From: Bacteroidota bacterium
Lineage (GTDB): Bacteria; Bacteroidota; Bacteroidia; 2-12-FULL-35-15
Reading direction: 5' to 3'
NCBI GenBank assembly: GCA_016722565.1
Contig: JADKIU010000002.1
Coordinates: 620,001-684,000, forward strand
DNA length: 64,000 nt
Below the pieces are notes generated by a model. It was given only the letters and a program-made list of their open reading frames with translations. It made no database searches and was not told where the DNA came from. Shown here piece by piece: positions 45,621 through 54,727 of this stretch (the first letter of the stretch is position 1; each line of letters begins with the position of its first letter). Made by a program: the position numbers and the translations under genes.

Positions 45621-46286
45621 ATGAAAAAAATTCTATTCCTCTTTTTAATCGTTTTTAATTTTCATGCATTCGCACAAACCATGGAGCAAAAAGATTCGTT
45701 GGTGAATGAAATTTGCAAAACCATTATTGCTTCCAACAATTATCCCGATTCATTACAATTGGGGATCGCCTTTCAAAAACACCTTTTTCCCTTCATGGCG
45801 AAATACCCGGAAGATAAAAAAAAGGAAATCTGGGAAAGTGTTTACTTTCGCCTGCAACGCAACTGCAAAGAGTTTAAAGCCATTATTGATAAAATGGAAC
45901 CCCAACAAGGAGATTGGAAACAACTCAAGAAAATTCCAAAAACAAAATTAAAAGATCCTGTATGTAAACAAATTACGACCTACAAACGATTAGCCTATCT
46001 TGAACACAATGGTGACAGCGTAATCGTTGAAATTAAAGATGGCTTTTGGATTGATCATTTTAAAGATGGCACCTATTCCAAATTATACTTCAAATGGATC
46101 AACGACTGTGAATTTGAAATTGAATTTGTTGAAAGTAACAACGGCACCCGCAAAAACTTCAGCAAACCGGGCGAAAAATATAAATACCTGATAGCCGACA
46201 AACACAAAAACTATTACGACATGGTAGTAGAACCTTCCGAAAAAGAATCGAAAGTCATCATGTCATTCAAAATATATTTTGAATAG
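45621..46286 (+). CDS. Hypothetical exported protein
   Basis: The 221-residue protein has a clean signal peptide (MKKILFLFLIVFNFHAFAQ). The mature part is a helical region (about 25-95) followed by strands (TTYKRLAYLEHNGDSVIVEI, YSKLYFKWINDCEFEIEFVE), which suggests a small lipocalin- or NTF2-like sandwich. I do not recognise a family. It lies 66 bases after the MORN/DUF6624 gene, and both may be surface or periplasmic proteins of the same unit. Confidence 0.65.
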   Translation: MKKILFLFLIVFNFHAFAQTMEQKDSLVNEICKTIIASNNYPDSLQLGIAFQKHLFPFMAKYPEDKKKEIWESVYFRLQRNCKEFKAIIDKMEPQQGDWKQLKKIPKTKLKDPVCKQITTYKRLAYLEHNGDSVIVEIKDGFWIDHFKDGTYSKLYFKWINDCEFEIEFVESNNGTRKNFSKPGEKYKYLIADKHKNYYDMVVEPSEKESKVIMSFKIYFE

Positions 46287-46292
46287 AAATTG

Positions 46293-46718
46293 TTATTTTT
46301 CTATCGGGAAACCTTTTTGAACCCAGTCTTCTTTAATTCCAACCGGAATGTTCAACACCTTGGCTTTTTTATAACCATTGTCGTTTAGGTGCTTGATAGC
46401 AGGACGAATATTCGGACAATTATCAGAAGAGCAACAGCCACAATACACTACAATTTCTTTGTCGGTAGCAATTTTACTTGTTTCGAACTTTAGTTTTTTC
46501 ATTCCTTCTTCCGAATTCACTGCACCAATATTGATTGCACCTTTGATTTGATCCACCGGCCCAACATTAAAAATAACCGGCTTTACAGCTTTTGGATTAT
46601 TAATCATGTTTGCCAACTCTTGTGGCTGAATCAATTGCTCCTTTTTTAAGGGCTCCTGTTTGATAAAAGAAAATAAAAGTATAGAGATTGGTAGTAGGAT
46701 GTAAATGTATTTTTTCAT
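46293..46718 (-). CDS. Exported rhodanese-like protein
   Basis: The 141-residue protein has an N-terminal hydrophobic segment (YIYILLPISILLFSFI) and a rhodanese-like domain: QPQELANMINN, IFNVGPVDQIKGAINIG, then the active-loop region IVVYCGCCSSDNCPNIRPA. The loop has extra cysteines (CGCC...C) compared with the usual CxxxxR. A periplasmic sulfur-transfer or redox role is plausible, but the changed loop leaves activity uncertain. It is convergent with the preceding gene, with six bases between stops. Confidence 0.75.
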   Translation of the reverse strand: MKKYIYILLPISILLFSFIKQEPLKKEQLIQPQELANMINNPKAVKPVIFNVGPVDQIKGAINIGAVNSEEGMKKLKFETSKIATDKEIVVYCGCCSSDNCPNIRPAIKHLNDNGYKKAKVLNIPVGIKEDWVQKGFPIEK

Positions 46719-46852
46719 AGATCTGTTTTTTTCGAATTATAGGAGCAAATTTTATACCAAAATAACACTTCGAAAGAATATTCTTGAATGAAGATGCTGG
46801 CTCCAAAGCCGCACCCTTTCCATTTTTCAAGGAGAGGGATCGAGGTTGATGT

Positions 46853-48805
46853 TTATTTTCCCAATACTTTAAACTCTGTTCTTCTGTTCATTTGACGGTG
46901 TTCATCGGTATCATTGGCTACTTTTGGCTTGGTGTCACCATAACCTTTGTAGGTTAATCGCTTGGCATCAATTCCATGGGCAATCAAATAATCATACACC
47001 GCCTTTGCACGATTTTGCGAAAGCACCTGATTCATTTTTTTATCACCTACATTGTCTGTATGTCCACTCAACTCCCCGCTAATGGTTTTGTTTTTATTTA
47101 GGAATGCAACCACTTTATCTAACTCTGCTTTTGACTGAGGTTTTAAATCAAATTTTGCTGTTTCGAAAAACACATTTTTTAACTCCATAATGTTTTCCAG
47201 TTCGATGGGCTGCATCGGCACATCCAAAACAATTGGTTTCATTTGATCTGCTAACTCTTTCAGCGCATAATTCTCCGAAAAGAATAAATACCCATCGATG
47301 GAGGCATTCAACATATAATTTTTATCAATCGGCAAACACATTAAAAACTCACCGTTGCCGCTGTTGGCATTGGATTCCATCATCACCAATCCTGTTTCCA
47401 AATCAATCAATTCAAAGTGAGCACCCAGCGGTTTTTTTGTTTTGATATCATACACTTTCCCTTTCGCATACGTTACTTTACCCGGACGAGCACCTTCGTA
47501 CAAATCAAATTGATACAAATCCAATCCACCTTGTCCGCCTACCCTATTCGAAGCGAAATACGCTACGTTTCCGGAAGCAGCAACAAGAATACTATTTTCA
47601 TCACCATACGTATTGATTGGATAGCCCAAATTCACAGGCGTTTGCCATTGCCCTTTCTCATCCATTCGAGAAACATATAAATCCAAATTCCCCATTCCTA
47701 CATGTCCGTTTGAACCGAAATACAAGGTTTTTCCATCGGGATGAATAAATACGGACTCTTCTTTGCCGGGCGTGTTAATCATTGGACCGAGGTTACGAGC
47801 GGCACTCCATACACCATTTACGTTGAGTGTCGATACATAAATATCAGTTTCACCAATTCCACCCGGTCGTCTGCTCACAAAATAAAGTGTTTTTCCATCT
47901 GCAGAAAAAGAAGGTTGTGTTTCATATTGATTGGTATTGATGGAACTACCAATATTAAAAGGTGTTGCCCATTTTTCACCTACTTTTTCAGAATAAAAAA
48001 TATCACAACTACCAAGTCCTCTTCTACCACCTGCATAAGTTCCATCAGCCTTTTCTTGGCAGGCTACAAAAAATAACAATTGACCGTCAACCGACAAGCA
48101 AGGAGCACCTTCGTTTCCTTCTGTATTAATTCCATTCCCGATCAATGTGGAAGTTTGCCAAACATTATCAGCCTTTTTACTGATTAAAAAATCTTCCTGC
48201 AAAGGTTTCGCTTCATTCCGATTGTTTCGTGTGTACAACAAGGTTTGTTCGTCTGCAGTAACAGCAGGAAAATATTCATCCAAATTGGTATTGATGGCCA
48301 AACCCATATTTTTAGGATCAAACGGAACCGGATTTTTCATGGCATTGATGGCAAAATTGCAATTCGCCAAACTACGCTCTGCCGATTCTCTTGCATCGGG
48401 ATTGATGTGTTGTTTTTTCAAAAAACGTTCATAATCCTTTTTTGCATCCTCATAACGACCAATGCTGACTTCCAAATTAGCAAGGTTATAAAAATTGCTT
48501 AAATTAAAAGTCGGGTTGATAGAAATGGCTTTTACATATTCGTCAATGGCTTTTTCGGTTTGACGTTTCACCTGAAGAATTTCAGCATACAACAAATGAG
48601 GCTCAATAAAATTGGGATCTTTTTCAATGGCTTTTAACACTTCCTTTTCAGCTTCTGCATCTTTTCCGGCCTGATAATACTTTATGGCGCTTTCAAAAGC
48701 AGAAATCGCCTTTTTATTGGTAGATGTATATTCACCTGGAGGCAATTGCGCTTTACAGGAAACAATGGCAATGGATGCAAAAAATAAAAAAATAATTTTC
48801 TTCAT
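46853..48805 (-). CDS. OmpA-family lipoprotein with TPR and PD40 propeller repeats
   Basis: About 650 residues from the ATG at 48805 (MKKIIFLFFASIAIVSCKAQ), which gives a lipobox; an upstream in-frame start at 48853 would hide it. TPRs lie at about 25-145 (AISAFESAIKYYQAGKDAEA). A PD40-type propeller lies at about 185-430 (PSFSADGKTLYFVSRRPGG, SVFIHPDGKTLYFGSNG), then a CarboxypepD-like strand domain (KGKVYDIKTKKPLGAHFELI). The OmpA peptidoglycan-binding domain is at about 535-650 (FDLKPQSKAELDKVVAFL, LSGHTDNVGD, NRAKAVYDYL). Proteins of this architecture, such as those near PorE in T9SS, anchor outer-membrane complexes to peptidoglycan. Confidence 0.9.
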   Translation of the reverse strand: MKKIIFLFFASIAIVSCKAQLPPGEYTSTNKKAISAFESAIKYYQAGKDAEAEKEVLKAIEKDPNFIEPHLLYAEILQVKRQTEKAIDEYVKAISINPTFNLSNFYNLANLEVSIGRYEDAKKDYERFLKKQHINPDARESAERSLANCNFAINAMKNPVPFDPKNMGLAINTNLDEYFPAVTADEQTLLYTRNNRNEAKPLQEDFLISKKADNVWQTSTLIGNGINTEGNEGAPCLSVDGQLLFFVACQEKADGTYAGGRRGLGSCDIFYSEKVGEKWATPFNIGSSINTNQYETQPSFSADGKTLYFVSRRPGGIGETDIYVSTLNVNGVWSAARNLGPMINTPGKEESVFIHPDGKTLYFGSNGHVGMGNLDLYVSRMDEKGQWQTPVNLGYPINTYGDENSILVAASGNVAYFASNRVGGQGGLDLYQFDLYEGARPGKVTYAKGKVYDIKTKKPLGAHFELIDLETGLVMMESNANSGNGEFLMCLPIDKNYMLNASIDGYLFFSENYALKELADQMKPIVLDVPMQPIELENIMELKNVFFETAKFDLKPQSKAELDKVVAFLNKNKTISGELSGHTDNVGDKKMNQVLSQNRAKAVYDYLIAHGIDAKRLTYKGYGDTKPKVANDTDEHRQMNRRTEFKVLGK

Positions 48806-48865
48806 AGTATATGTCTTAAAATAACACTTAGAAAAGTGAATTGAATGTTCCAATTATCATTCCAA

Positions 48866-49498
48866 CTATGGAATGTTCATGTATTTATGTGTTTGCAACG
48901 AAACATTCCATTTCGGATTCGCCATAACATAATCAACAATAAATGGCATCATCTCCTTGCTTTTGCTCCATTCGGGTTGTAAAAACAATTTACAATCGGG
49001 TGAAACAAGGGCTGCATTTTTTTCTGCCCATTCAAAATCATGCTTATTGTGAATGATCATTTTTAATTCATTCGCTTTCTTAAAATTTTCAGGCAAGGGA
49101 GCACTTGTTTTCTTGGGCGACAAACAGACCCAATCCCAATTCCCGGTCAATAAATATGCACCAGATGTTTCGATAAACGTTTGAATTCCTTTTGCTTTCA
49201 AAGCATTGGTAATGTATTCCATATTGTACATGCTGGGTTCACCACCGGTAACCACCACTGCTTTACCCGGAAACTTACTGGCATTTTCTACAATCACATC
49301 CACATGTGTTAAGGGATGCAAGGAGGCGTCCCAACTTTCTTTCACATCACACCAATGACAACCCACATCACATCCTCCAACACGGATAAAATAGGCAGGT
49401 TTACCCGAATGAAAGCCTTCCCCTTGAATGGTATAAAATTCTTCCATCAATGGCAATTCAATTCCTTGTTCTAATAATGTTTGTTGTTGTGTTTCCAA
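48866..49498 (-). CDS. queE: 7-carboxy-7-deazaguanine synthase (radical SAM)
   Basis: The protein has about 210 residues. The family N-terminus MEEFYTIQGEGFHSGKPAYF is followed by the cluster-binding GGCDVGCHWCDVKESWD, then VVVTGGEPSMYN, FIETSGAY and CLSPKK. QueE makes 7-carboxy-7-deazaguanine for queuosine and related modifications. The start is unclear. TTG at 49498 has AGAGG seven bases upstream and is my choice; a TTG at 49522 adds eight residues. No other queuosine gene is adjacent. Confidence 0.92.
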   Translation of the reverse strand: METQQQTLLEQGIELPLMEEFYTIQGEGFHSGKPAYFIRVGGCDVGCHWCDVKESWDASLHPLTHVDVIVENASKFPGKAVVVTGGEPSMYNMEYITNALKAKGIQTFIETSGAYLLTGNWDWVCLSPKKTSAPLPENFKKANELKMIIHNKHDFEWAEKNAALVSPDCKLFLQPEWSKSKEMMPFIVDYVMANPKWNVSLQTHKYMNIP

Positions 49499-49509
49499 AA
49501 TAATCCTCT

Positions 49510-49612
49510 TTATTTGCCGCAAAGTCGCTAAGGCGCCAAGCTTTTTTTTATTTTCTTTGTTTTGTTAATTCTAAAATATTTCTTAGCGTCTTTCCGCCTT
49601 CGTGGCAGACAT
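49510..49612. repeat. Intergenic inverted-repeat element (GCCGCAAAGTCGCTAAGG type)
   Basis: GCCGCAAAGTCGCTAAGGCG (from about 49516) and the reverse complement of CTTAGCGTCTTTCCGCCTTC GTGGC (49582-49607) form imperfect inverted arms around a T-rich core. Elements with GCCACGAAG/CTAAGGC arms are scattered in many Bacteroidota genomes. It fills the spacer between queE and bshC. Confidence 0.5.
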
Positions 49613-49615
49613 CGA

Positions 49616-51157
49616 CTATTCTAATATCATTAATTTAAAATCAAACGGATCAAATGCTGCTTTTAAGTCGGGGATAAACTGTTTGCCTGCTTTCAAATAA
49701 TAGGGGGCAAAATTATCGTATCGTTCTTGCAAAATTCCTTCCGGCAAAAATTTATCTTTCAATTTTTTGATCTGATTGATATTTATTTCCTGCTTTTGTT
49801 TTTCCGACTTCAGTAATTTATTCTCAATATTTTTCAACCCGGCCAATGCTTTTTGCGCTTCCGCTTCCACACTTGCTTTTAATGTAGGATCAAGAACACT
49901 CACTTTCTCTGCTAATTCTTTGTAAAACTTCACCAACTGTGCTTCCTGCTCTTTCAATGATACATCGGATGATGCATTTTTACTCACAAACTCTTTTGTA
50001 AGAGCATCCAAATCTTTAAACAAATCTTGAGGAATTAATCCTAATTTCTGTAATTGCTGACTCGCTTTTTCATCGCTTAACAAAGCAAAATTACGAGGCA
50101 TCAAAATCGGGAAATTTATTCCATGATGATCGAACATGGCTTTGTATTCAAACCAATATGCCAATTCACCGGGACCACCAACATACGCAATGTTGGGTAA
50201 TATTTTTTGTTGATAGAGCGGACGTAAAACGACATTCGGGCTATAAACTTCAGGAGAAAGATTTAACACTTCAGAAGTGGCGGATTCAATACGTTCACGA
50301 CTATTGTCCGACAATTTAAACACATTGATTTCACGAGGATTCACTTGTGCTTTATGACCGATTTTTTCTAATTCGGCAATAGTTTTATTGACGATTTTAA
50401 AATTGGTATTATTTGAAATATCGTCTTTGATAATGTCAACAAATTCTGATTTTAAACGGGCATCATCCGCATCCAAAATAACCAATCCATAAGCTGCAAA
50501 AAGATGATGCACCAAAGAGCGTGTTGCTTCCGCCAAGCTGTTATTTTTCAAATACGCTTCCGAAAACAATTCTCCTAAATCTTTTGCATTTTCGGAGGTG
50601 CCTAAAATTTGATTCAATTCGGCAACCAATGGGCTTAAAGAAACAGTATTTAGTCGGCCAACCGCTCCACCGGCATTTGTTTCCCATGTTAATGTTTTGC
50701 CAAACAAGTGAATGGAGGCAATTTCATCAAAATCATGGTCTTCCGAAGTCATCCAATACACCGGAACAAAATTATGCTCCGGATATTTCTTTTTTAATGC
50801 TTCCGCTAAGTTAATCGTGGAGATAATTTTATAAATGAAGTATAACGGACCGGTAAACAAACATAATTGATGGCCAGTGCAAACTGTAAATGTTTTCGAG
50901 TCCCTCAATAATTGAATGTTTTGAATGGACAGAGCATTGTTGCTCAAGCTCTTATGCTGTTCCAAAAGAACTTCCACTAACAATTGTCGGTTGGTGTTCT
51001 CTTTTCCTTTATCTGCGATTGCTTGTTTGAACGAATCAATTTCAGGAGCATACGCATAAAAAGAACGGAGTTTAGTTTCTCCGCTTATATAATCTAAAAA
51101 CAGTTTCGAAAACTGTTTTGTTTCTTCGAAGGAAATCGTGTGTTTTTTAAGCGTCAT
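49616..51157 (-). CDS. bshC: Bacillithiol biosynthesis cysteine-adding enzyme BshC
   Basis: The 513-residue protein carries BshC landmarks: TVCTGHQLCLFTGPLYFIYK near residue 90, VPVYWMTSEDHDFDEIASIH, VLRPLYQQKILPNIAYVGGP and GELAYWFEYK. A coiled-coil region at about 370-460 precedes the C-terminus. It adds cysteine to glucosaminyl-malate, the final step of bacillithiol synthesis, which implies the cell uses bacillithiol as a low-molecular-weight thiol. The HIGH-like GHQ and the length are normal. Confidence 0.93.
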   Translation of the reverse strand: MTLKKHTISFEETKQFSKLFLDYISGETKLRSFYAYAPEIDSFKQAIADKGKENTNRQLLVEVLLEQHKSLSNNALSIQNIQLLRDSKTFTVCTGHQLCLFTGPLYFIYKIISTINLAEALKKKYPEHNFVPVYWMTSEDHDFDEIASIHLFGKTLTWETNAGGAVGRLNTVSLSPLVAELNQILGTSENAKDLGELFSEAYLKNNSLAEATRSLVHHLFAAYGLVILDADDARLKSEFVDIIKDDISNNTNFKIVNKTIAELEKIGHKAQVNPREINVFKLSDNSRERIESATSEVLNLSPEVYSPNVVLRPLYQQKILPNIAYVGGPGELAYWFEYKAMFDHHGINFPILMPRNFALLSDEKASQQLQKLGLIPQDLFKDLDALTKEFVSKNASSDVSLKEQEAQLVKFYKELAEKVSVLDPTLKASVEAEAQKALAGLKNIENKLLKSEKQKQEININQIKKLKDKFLPEGILQERYDNFAPYYLKAGKQFIPDLKAAFDPFDFKLMILE

Positions 51158-51272
51158 AATTGAATAACAAAGGTAAGGAAATGAGGATTATAAATGCTAT
51201 AAAATGTAAATACACCTGATTCAACAATCCAAATGCAATTAATCCTTTAAATTTGTAAAAAAATCTTTTTGT

Positions 51273-51833
51273 ATGAGCAACGAACACATCAACCCTTGGA
51301 AAACCTTAACATCAGAAAAAGTGTACGATTCACCATGGATTGGACTTACCAAGCATGATGTTTTAAATCCGAATGGCAACCCGGGAACCTATTCCGTGAT
51401 TCATTTCAAAAACATGGCGTTGGGTGTGTTGGCTTTGGATAAAGATTATAATACCTGGATAGTCGGACAATACCGTTATCCGATTAATCAATATTCTTGG
51501 GAAATACCTGAAGGTGGCGGCAAATGGGATGTTGACCAATTGGATTCGGCAAAACGAGAATTATTGGAAGAAACTGGAATAACAGCTACCAAATGGACAA
51601 AAATACAAGAGATGCATTTGAGCAATTCGGCAAGCGATGAGTTTTGCATTTTATACATTGCACAAGACTTGAGTTTTGGAGAAGCACAACCGGAGGACAA
51701 TGAACAATTAGAAGTAAAAAAAATTCATTTTAATGAATTGTATCAACTGGTGGAAGAAGGTGAAATTACGGATAGTTTAACCGTAGCTGCTGTTTTAAAA
51801 GTAAAGTTGATGCTATTAGAAGGAAAAGTTTAA
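51273..51833 (+). CDS. NUDIX hydrolase, ADP-ribose pyrophosphatase-like
   Basis: The 186-residue protein has an N-terminal strand domain (EKVYDSPWIGLTKHDVLNPN) and a NUDIX box WEIPEGGGKWDVDQLDSAKR followed by ELLEETGI. The REXXEEXG core is intact, but the first Glu of the consensus is replaced. The layout matches ADP-ribose/NADH pyrophosphatases of the NudF type. The exact substrate is unknown. It ends over the SiaC-like gene on the opposite strand with a four-base overlap. Confidence 0.87.
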   Translation: MSNEHINPWKTLTSEKVYDSPWIGLTKHDVLNPNGNPGTYSVIHFKNMALGVLALDKDYNTWIVGQYRYPINQYSWEIPEGGGKWDVDQLDSAKRELLEETGITATKWTKIQEMHLSNSASDEFCILYIAQDLSFGEAQPEDNEQLEVKKIHFNELYQLVEEGEITDSLTVAAVLKVKLMLLEGKV

Positions 51834-52219
51834 TGACTAACAGCATCAAACACTTCCTTGAATTGGAATGGAATATCTACCATGTGCTGAAAGTCCTCCC
51901 CTGCTTCACGAATATCTTCATCATCGTACGACCAGATGACAACAACAGAGTTTCCTGCATCATACAGCTCTTTCAGTTTATAAAGCATAAACAAAAACAT
52001 TTTGGAAGAGGAAATATTAAAGTACTTCAGATTAAAAACAAACAAGGTGACTTTATTGGGTGCTTGCACGTATTCGTCCAAGAAGTCGAGTACCGGCATG
52101 TATAAATCTTTGCCATCCAAGGGTAGTGAAACTCCTTTAATTTCAAACACACCACTTTCCTTGTCCATGATAATGGTAGGATACAAATCGGTTTGATTTA
52201 TTTTAACAAGCTTTTTCAT
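51830..52219 (-). CDS. SiaC-like regulatory phosphoprotein (DUF1987)
   Basis: The 129-residue protein matches the DUF1987/SiaC family: TIIMDKESGVFEIKGVSLPL, DFLDEYVQAPN, then the STAS-like strand VFNLKYFNISSSKMFLFMLY and the acidic WSYDDEDIREAGEDF. In Pseudomonas SiaC is phosphorylated on the Ser/Thr before the helix (here SSSK) by SiaB and, when unphosphorylated, activates the cyclase SiaD. Neither SiaA/B nor a GGDEF partner is adjacent here, so it is an orphan in this window. Confidence 0.82.
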   Translation of the reverse strand: MKKLVKINQTDLYPTIIMDKESGVFEIKGVSLPLDGKDLYMPVLDFLDEYVQAPNKVTLFVFNLKYFNISSSKMFLFMLYKLKELYDAGNSVVVIWSYDDEDIREAGEDFQHMVDIPFQFKEVFDAVSH

Positions 52220-52269
52220 GCTTGTCGAATGTAGTTACTTTTTAGATAGGTAAGAAAAGAAATCGATGA

Positions 52270-53580
52270 TTAAACGACTTCACCATACAAATCGTAATCT
52301 TCGGCAGACGTAATTTTCACGTTCGCAAAATCTCCTACCCGAACATAATCGGTATCCGCTTTCACCAATACTTCGTTATCTACTTCAGGAGAGTCGAATT
52401 CGGTGCGACCGATAAAATAATCACCTTCTTTTTTATCAAATAACACTTTGTACGTATTTCCAATTTTCTTTTGGTTCAAGTCGTAGGAGATTCCCATCTG
52501 CAAAGCCATTACCGCTTCTGTTCGCGCTTGTTTTGTTTTTGCAGAAACATCATCTTTTAACAAATAGGCATGTGTATTTTCTTCGTGTGAATAGGCGAAT
52601 ATTCCTAAACGTTCGAATCGAGATTGTTCCACCCACTCCAACATTTCTTCGTGGTCTTTTTTCGTTTCACCCAGATATCCAGCAATCAAAGTCGTTCGAA
52701 TAGCGATTCCCGGCACTTTATCACGAATTTGATTCACCAAATCGATTGTTTTTTGTTTGGTCGTTCCTCTGCGCATACTCTTCAGCATATTGTCGCTGAT
52801 GTGTTGCAAAGGCATATCCAGGTAATTACAAATATTTTTACGTTCGTTCATCACATCCAATACATCCATCGGAAAACCGGCAGGAAAGGCATAATGCAAA
52901 CGAATCCAATCAATCCCATCGACATCCGAAAGTTGTTTTAACAATTCCGAAAGATTTCGCTTTTTATAGAGATCCAATCCGTAATAGGTTAAATCCTGAG
53001 CGATTAACATTAATTCTTTTGTTCCATTTTTTGCTAAATGCTTTGCTTCCTTTACCAATTCTTCAATCGGTTTTGAAATGTGGTTTCCGCGCATCAAGGG
53101 AATGGCGCAAAAAGAACAAGGTCGATCGCAACCTTCGGAAATTTTAAAGTATGAAAAATGGTGGGGAGTAGTGAGTAAACGTTCTCCAACCAATTCGTGT
53201 TTATAATCAGCTTTTAATGTTTTTAATAAACGAGGCAATTCACGTGTACCAAAATAACCATCCACATTTGGGATTTCTTTTTGAAGCTCCGGTTTATAGC
53301 GTTCGCTCAAACAGCCTGTCACATATACTTTATCCACCAATCCTGCAGTTTTTGCATCCGCATAACGGATAATGGTATCAATGCTTTCTTGTTTGGCGTT
53401 GTCGATAAATCCGCAGGTATTGATAATCACAATACTGGAATCATCGTCTGTACTTTCGTGATGCACATCAAAGTTATTGGCTTTTAATTGCCCCATCAAC
53501 ACTTCACTGTCTACAATATTTTTAGAACAGCCAAGTGTAACAACGTTCACTTTATTTTTTTTTAATGTTTTTGTTTTCAA
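52270..53580 (-). CDS. rimO: Ribosomal protein S12 methylthiotransferase RimO
   Basis: The 436-residue protein has the UPF0004 N-terminal domain (VVTLGCSKNIVDSEVLMGQL with three spaced cysteines), the radical SAM cluster CDRPCSFCAIPLMRG near residue 150, and a C-terminal TRAM-like domain (KVLFDKKEGDYFIGRTEFDS). EVLMGQL and RPCSFC place it with RimO rather than MiaB. It methylthiolates Asp of ribosomal protein S12. The start is a TTG at 53580, the only in-frame choice before the conserved strand. Confidence 0.93.
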   Translation of the reverse strand: MKTKTLKKNKVNVVTLGCSKNIVDSEVLMGQLKANNFDVHHESTDDDSSIVIINTCGFIDNAKQESIDTIIRYADAKTAGLVDKVYVTGCLSERYKPELQKEIPNVDGYFGTRELPRLLKTLKADYKHELVGERLLTTPHHFSYFKISEGCDRPCSFCAIPLMRGNHISKPIEELVKEAKHLAKNGTKELMLIAQDLTYYGLDLYKKRNLSELLKQLSDVDGIDWIRLHYAFPAGFPMDVLDVMNERKNICNYLDMPLQHISDNMLKSMRRGTTKQKTIDLVNQIRDKVPGIAIRTTLIAGYLGETKKDHEEMLEWVEQSRFERLGIFAYSHEENTHAYLLKDDVSAKTKQARTEAVMALQMGISYDLNQKKIGNTYKVLFDKKEGDYFIGRTEFDSPEVDNEVLVKADTDYVRVGDFANVKITSAEDYDLYGEVV

Positions 53581-53666
53581 TTTTTTTGTTTTAATCTTTT
53601 ACAAAGATAGTTTATTCAAAGCTGACGAACGAATACTAGTGAGCTATTGACTTTATTCAAGTGTAT

Positions 53667-54701
53667 TTAGCTTTCCTTCTCCGCTGATTTATAGAAGTCA
53701 TCGCCATATTCTAAACGATACACTTTAATCATAATCAACAAATAAGAAATCAATAAGGGGCCAAAAATAAATCCGGGAATACCAAACCATTTAAAGCCAA
53801 CAATGACACCAAAAACGGTCGTAAGTGGGTGCACATTCGCGATTTTTTTGAAAGACCAATCGAAAAAGATTATCAATGTTTGTGATGACCACAATTCCAT
53901 AAATCAAAATGGCACCACCTTGCCAGTATGCACCTTGCGACAATTGAATTAATCCGGCAGGAAGCCAAATGATACCCGAACCAACAAATGGAATAAACGA
54001 GAGGAAACCACAAATCATTCCCCAGAAAAAGGGTTCTTGCAATCCAAATATCCAAAAACCGAAAGCTGCAGCACAACCTTGAATCATCGCCAATAAAGGA
54101 GAACCCAAAACATTTGAATAGGTTTGGGAAACTAATTCTTTGGCAAACAGTTTGGCATTTTCTTTTTTATAAGGCAATAAACGTTCGATTGAATTTTCGA
54201 TATCTGCATCAGTAAACAGCAAATAAAACAAAATGATATACATAATGGCGATGTCCGCCAAAATGCTCAATGTTTGTCCTAATATGTTCGGAATAAAATT
54301 GGTAATGCTATTTTGTAGATACACCAGATTGTCTTGCGTGAGCAAATTGAAATTATATTTTGCGCTGAGCAAGTTATTCAATTCCTGAATCTGCAAATAA
54401 AAATCAGCGGAACCGGCAAACAAGCTGGCAACCTTAGCGGTAAGAAGATAGGTGACTGAAAAAACAGGAATTAAAATAACCAAAAAAGAAAGCACCAACA
54501 CGATCATGGCTGCAAGTCCGCGTTTCAATTTTGTTTTTTTAGTTAAATAATTCATGAAGGGAGCACAGATAATATAAAAATAACCGCTCCTAAAAATGCG
54601 GGCACAAAACCAAACAGCGCAACCAATAAAAAAACTGCTAGTAGCAAAATGCCTGACAGTGCGATGGTATGCTTTAATTTATCCGGTTCAAAAAATGCCA
54701 T
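53667..54701 (-). CDS. AI-2E family transporter (two frameshifts)
   Basis: The reconstructed protein has about 345 residues, starting MAFFEPDKLKHTIALSGILL at 54701. It then has the AI-2E helices (LAAMIVLVLSFLVILIPVFS, LADIAIMYIILFYLLF), FGLQEPFFWGMICGFLSFIP, ITNIDNLFRLVFQK and ANVHPLTTVFGVIVGFKW. The frame is broken twice: near 54568, where one T is missing from a T-run (restored reading VIFYIICAPFMNYLTKK), and near 53852-53858, where an A-run of seven fits best as six (FQKIANVHPL). Family members export small molecules or act as antiporters; the autoinducer-2 role applies only to some. Confidence 0.85.
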
Positions 54702-54727
54702 TTGTATTGACAGTAAAAAATGATTTA

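Noticed and set aside
46800..46850. Terminator between the rhodanese-like and OmpA-family genes
   Set aside because: ACCCTTTCC/GGAGAGGG resembles a decayed copy of the interspersed hairpin seen at 43782, but the stem is interrupted and lacks a clear T-run.
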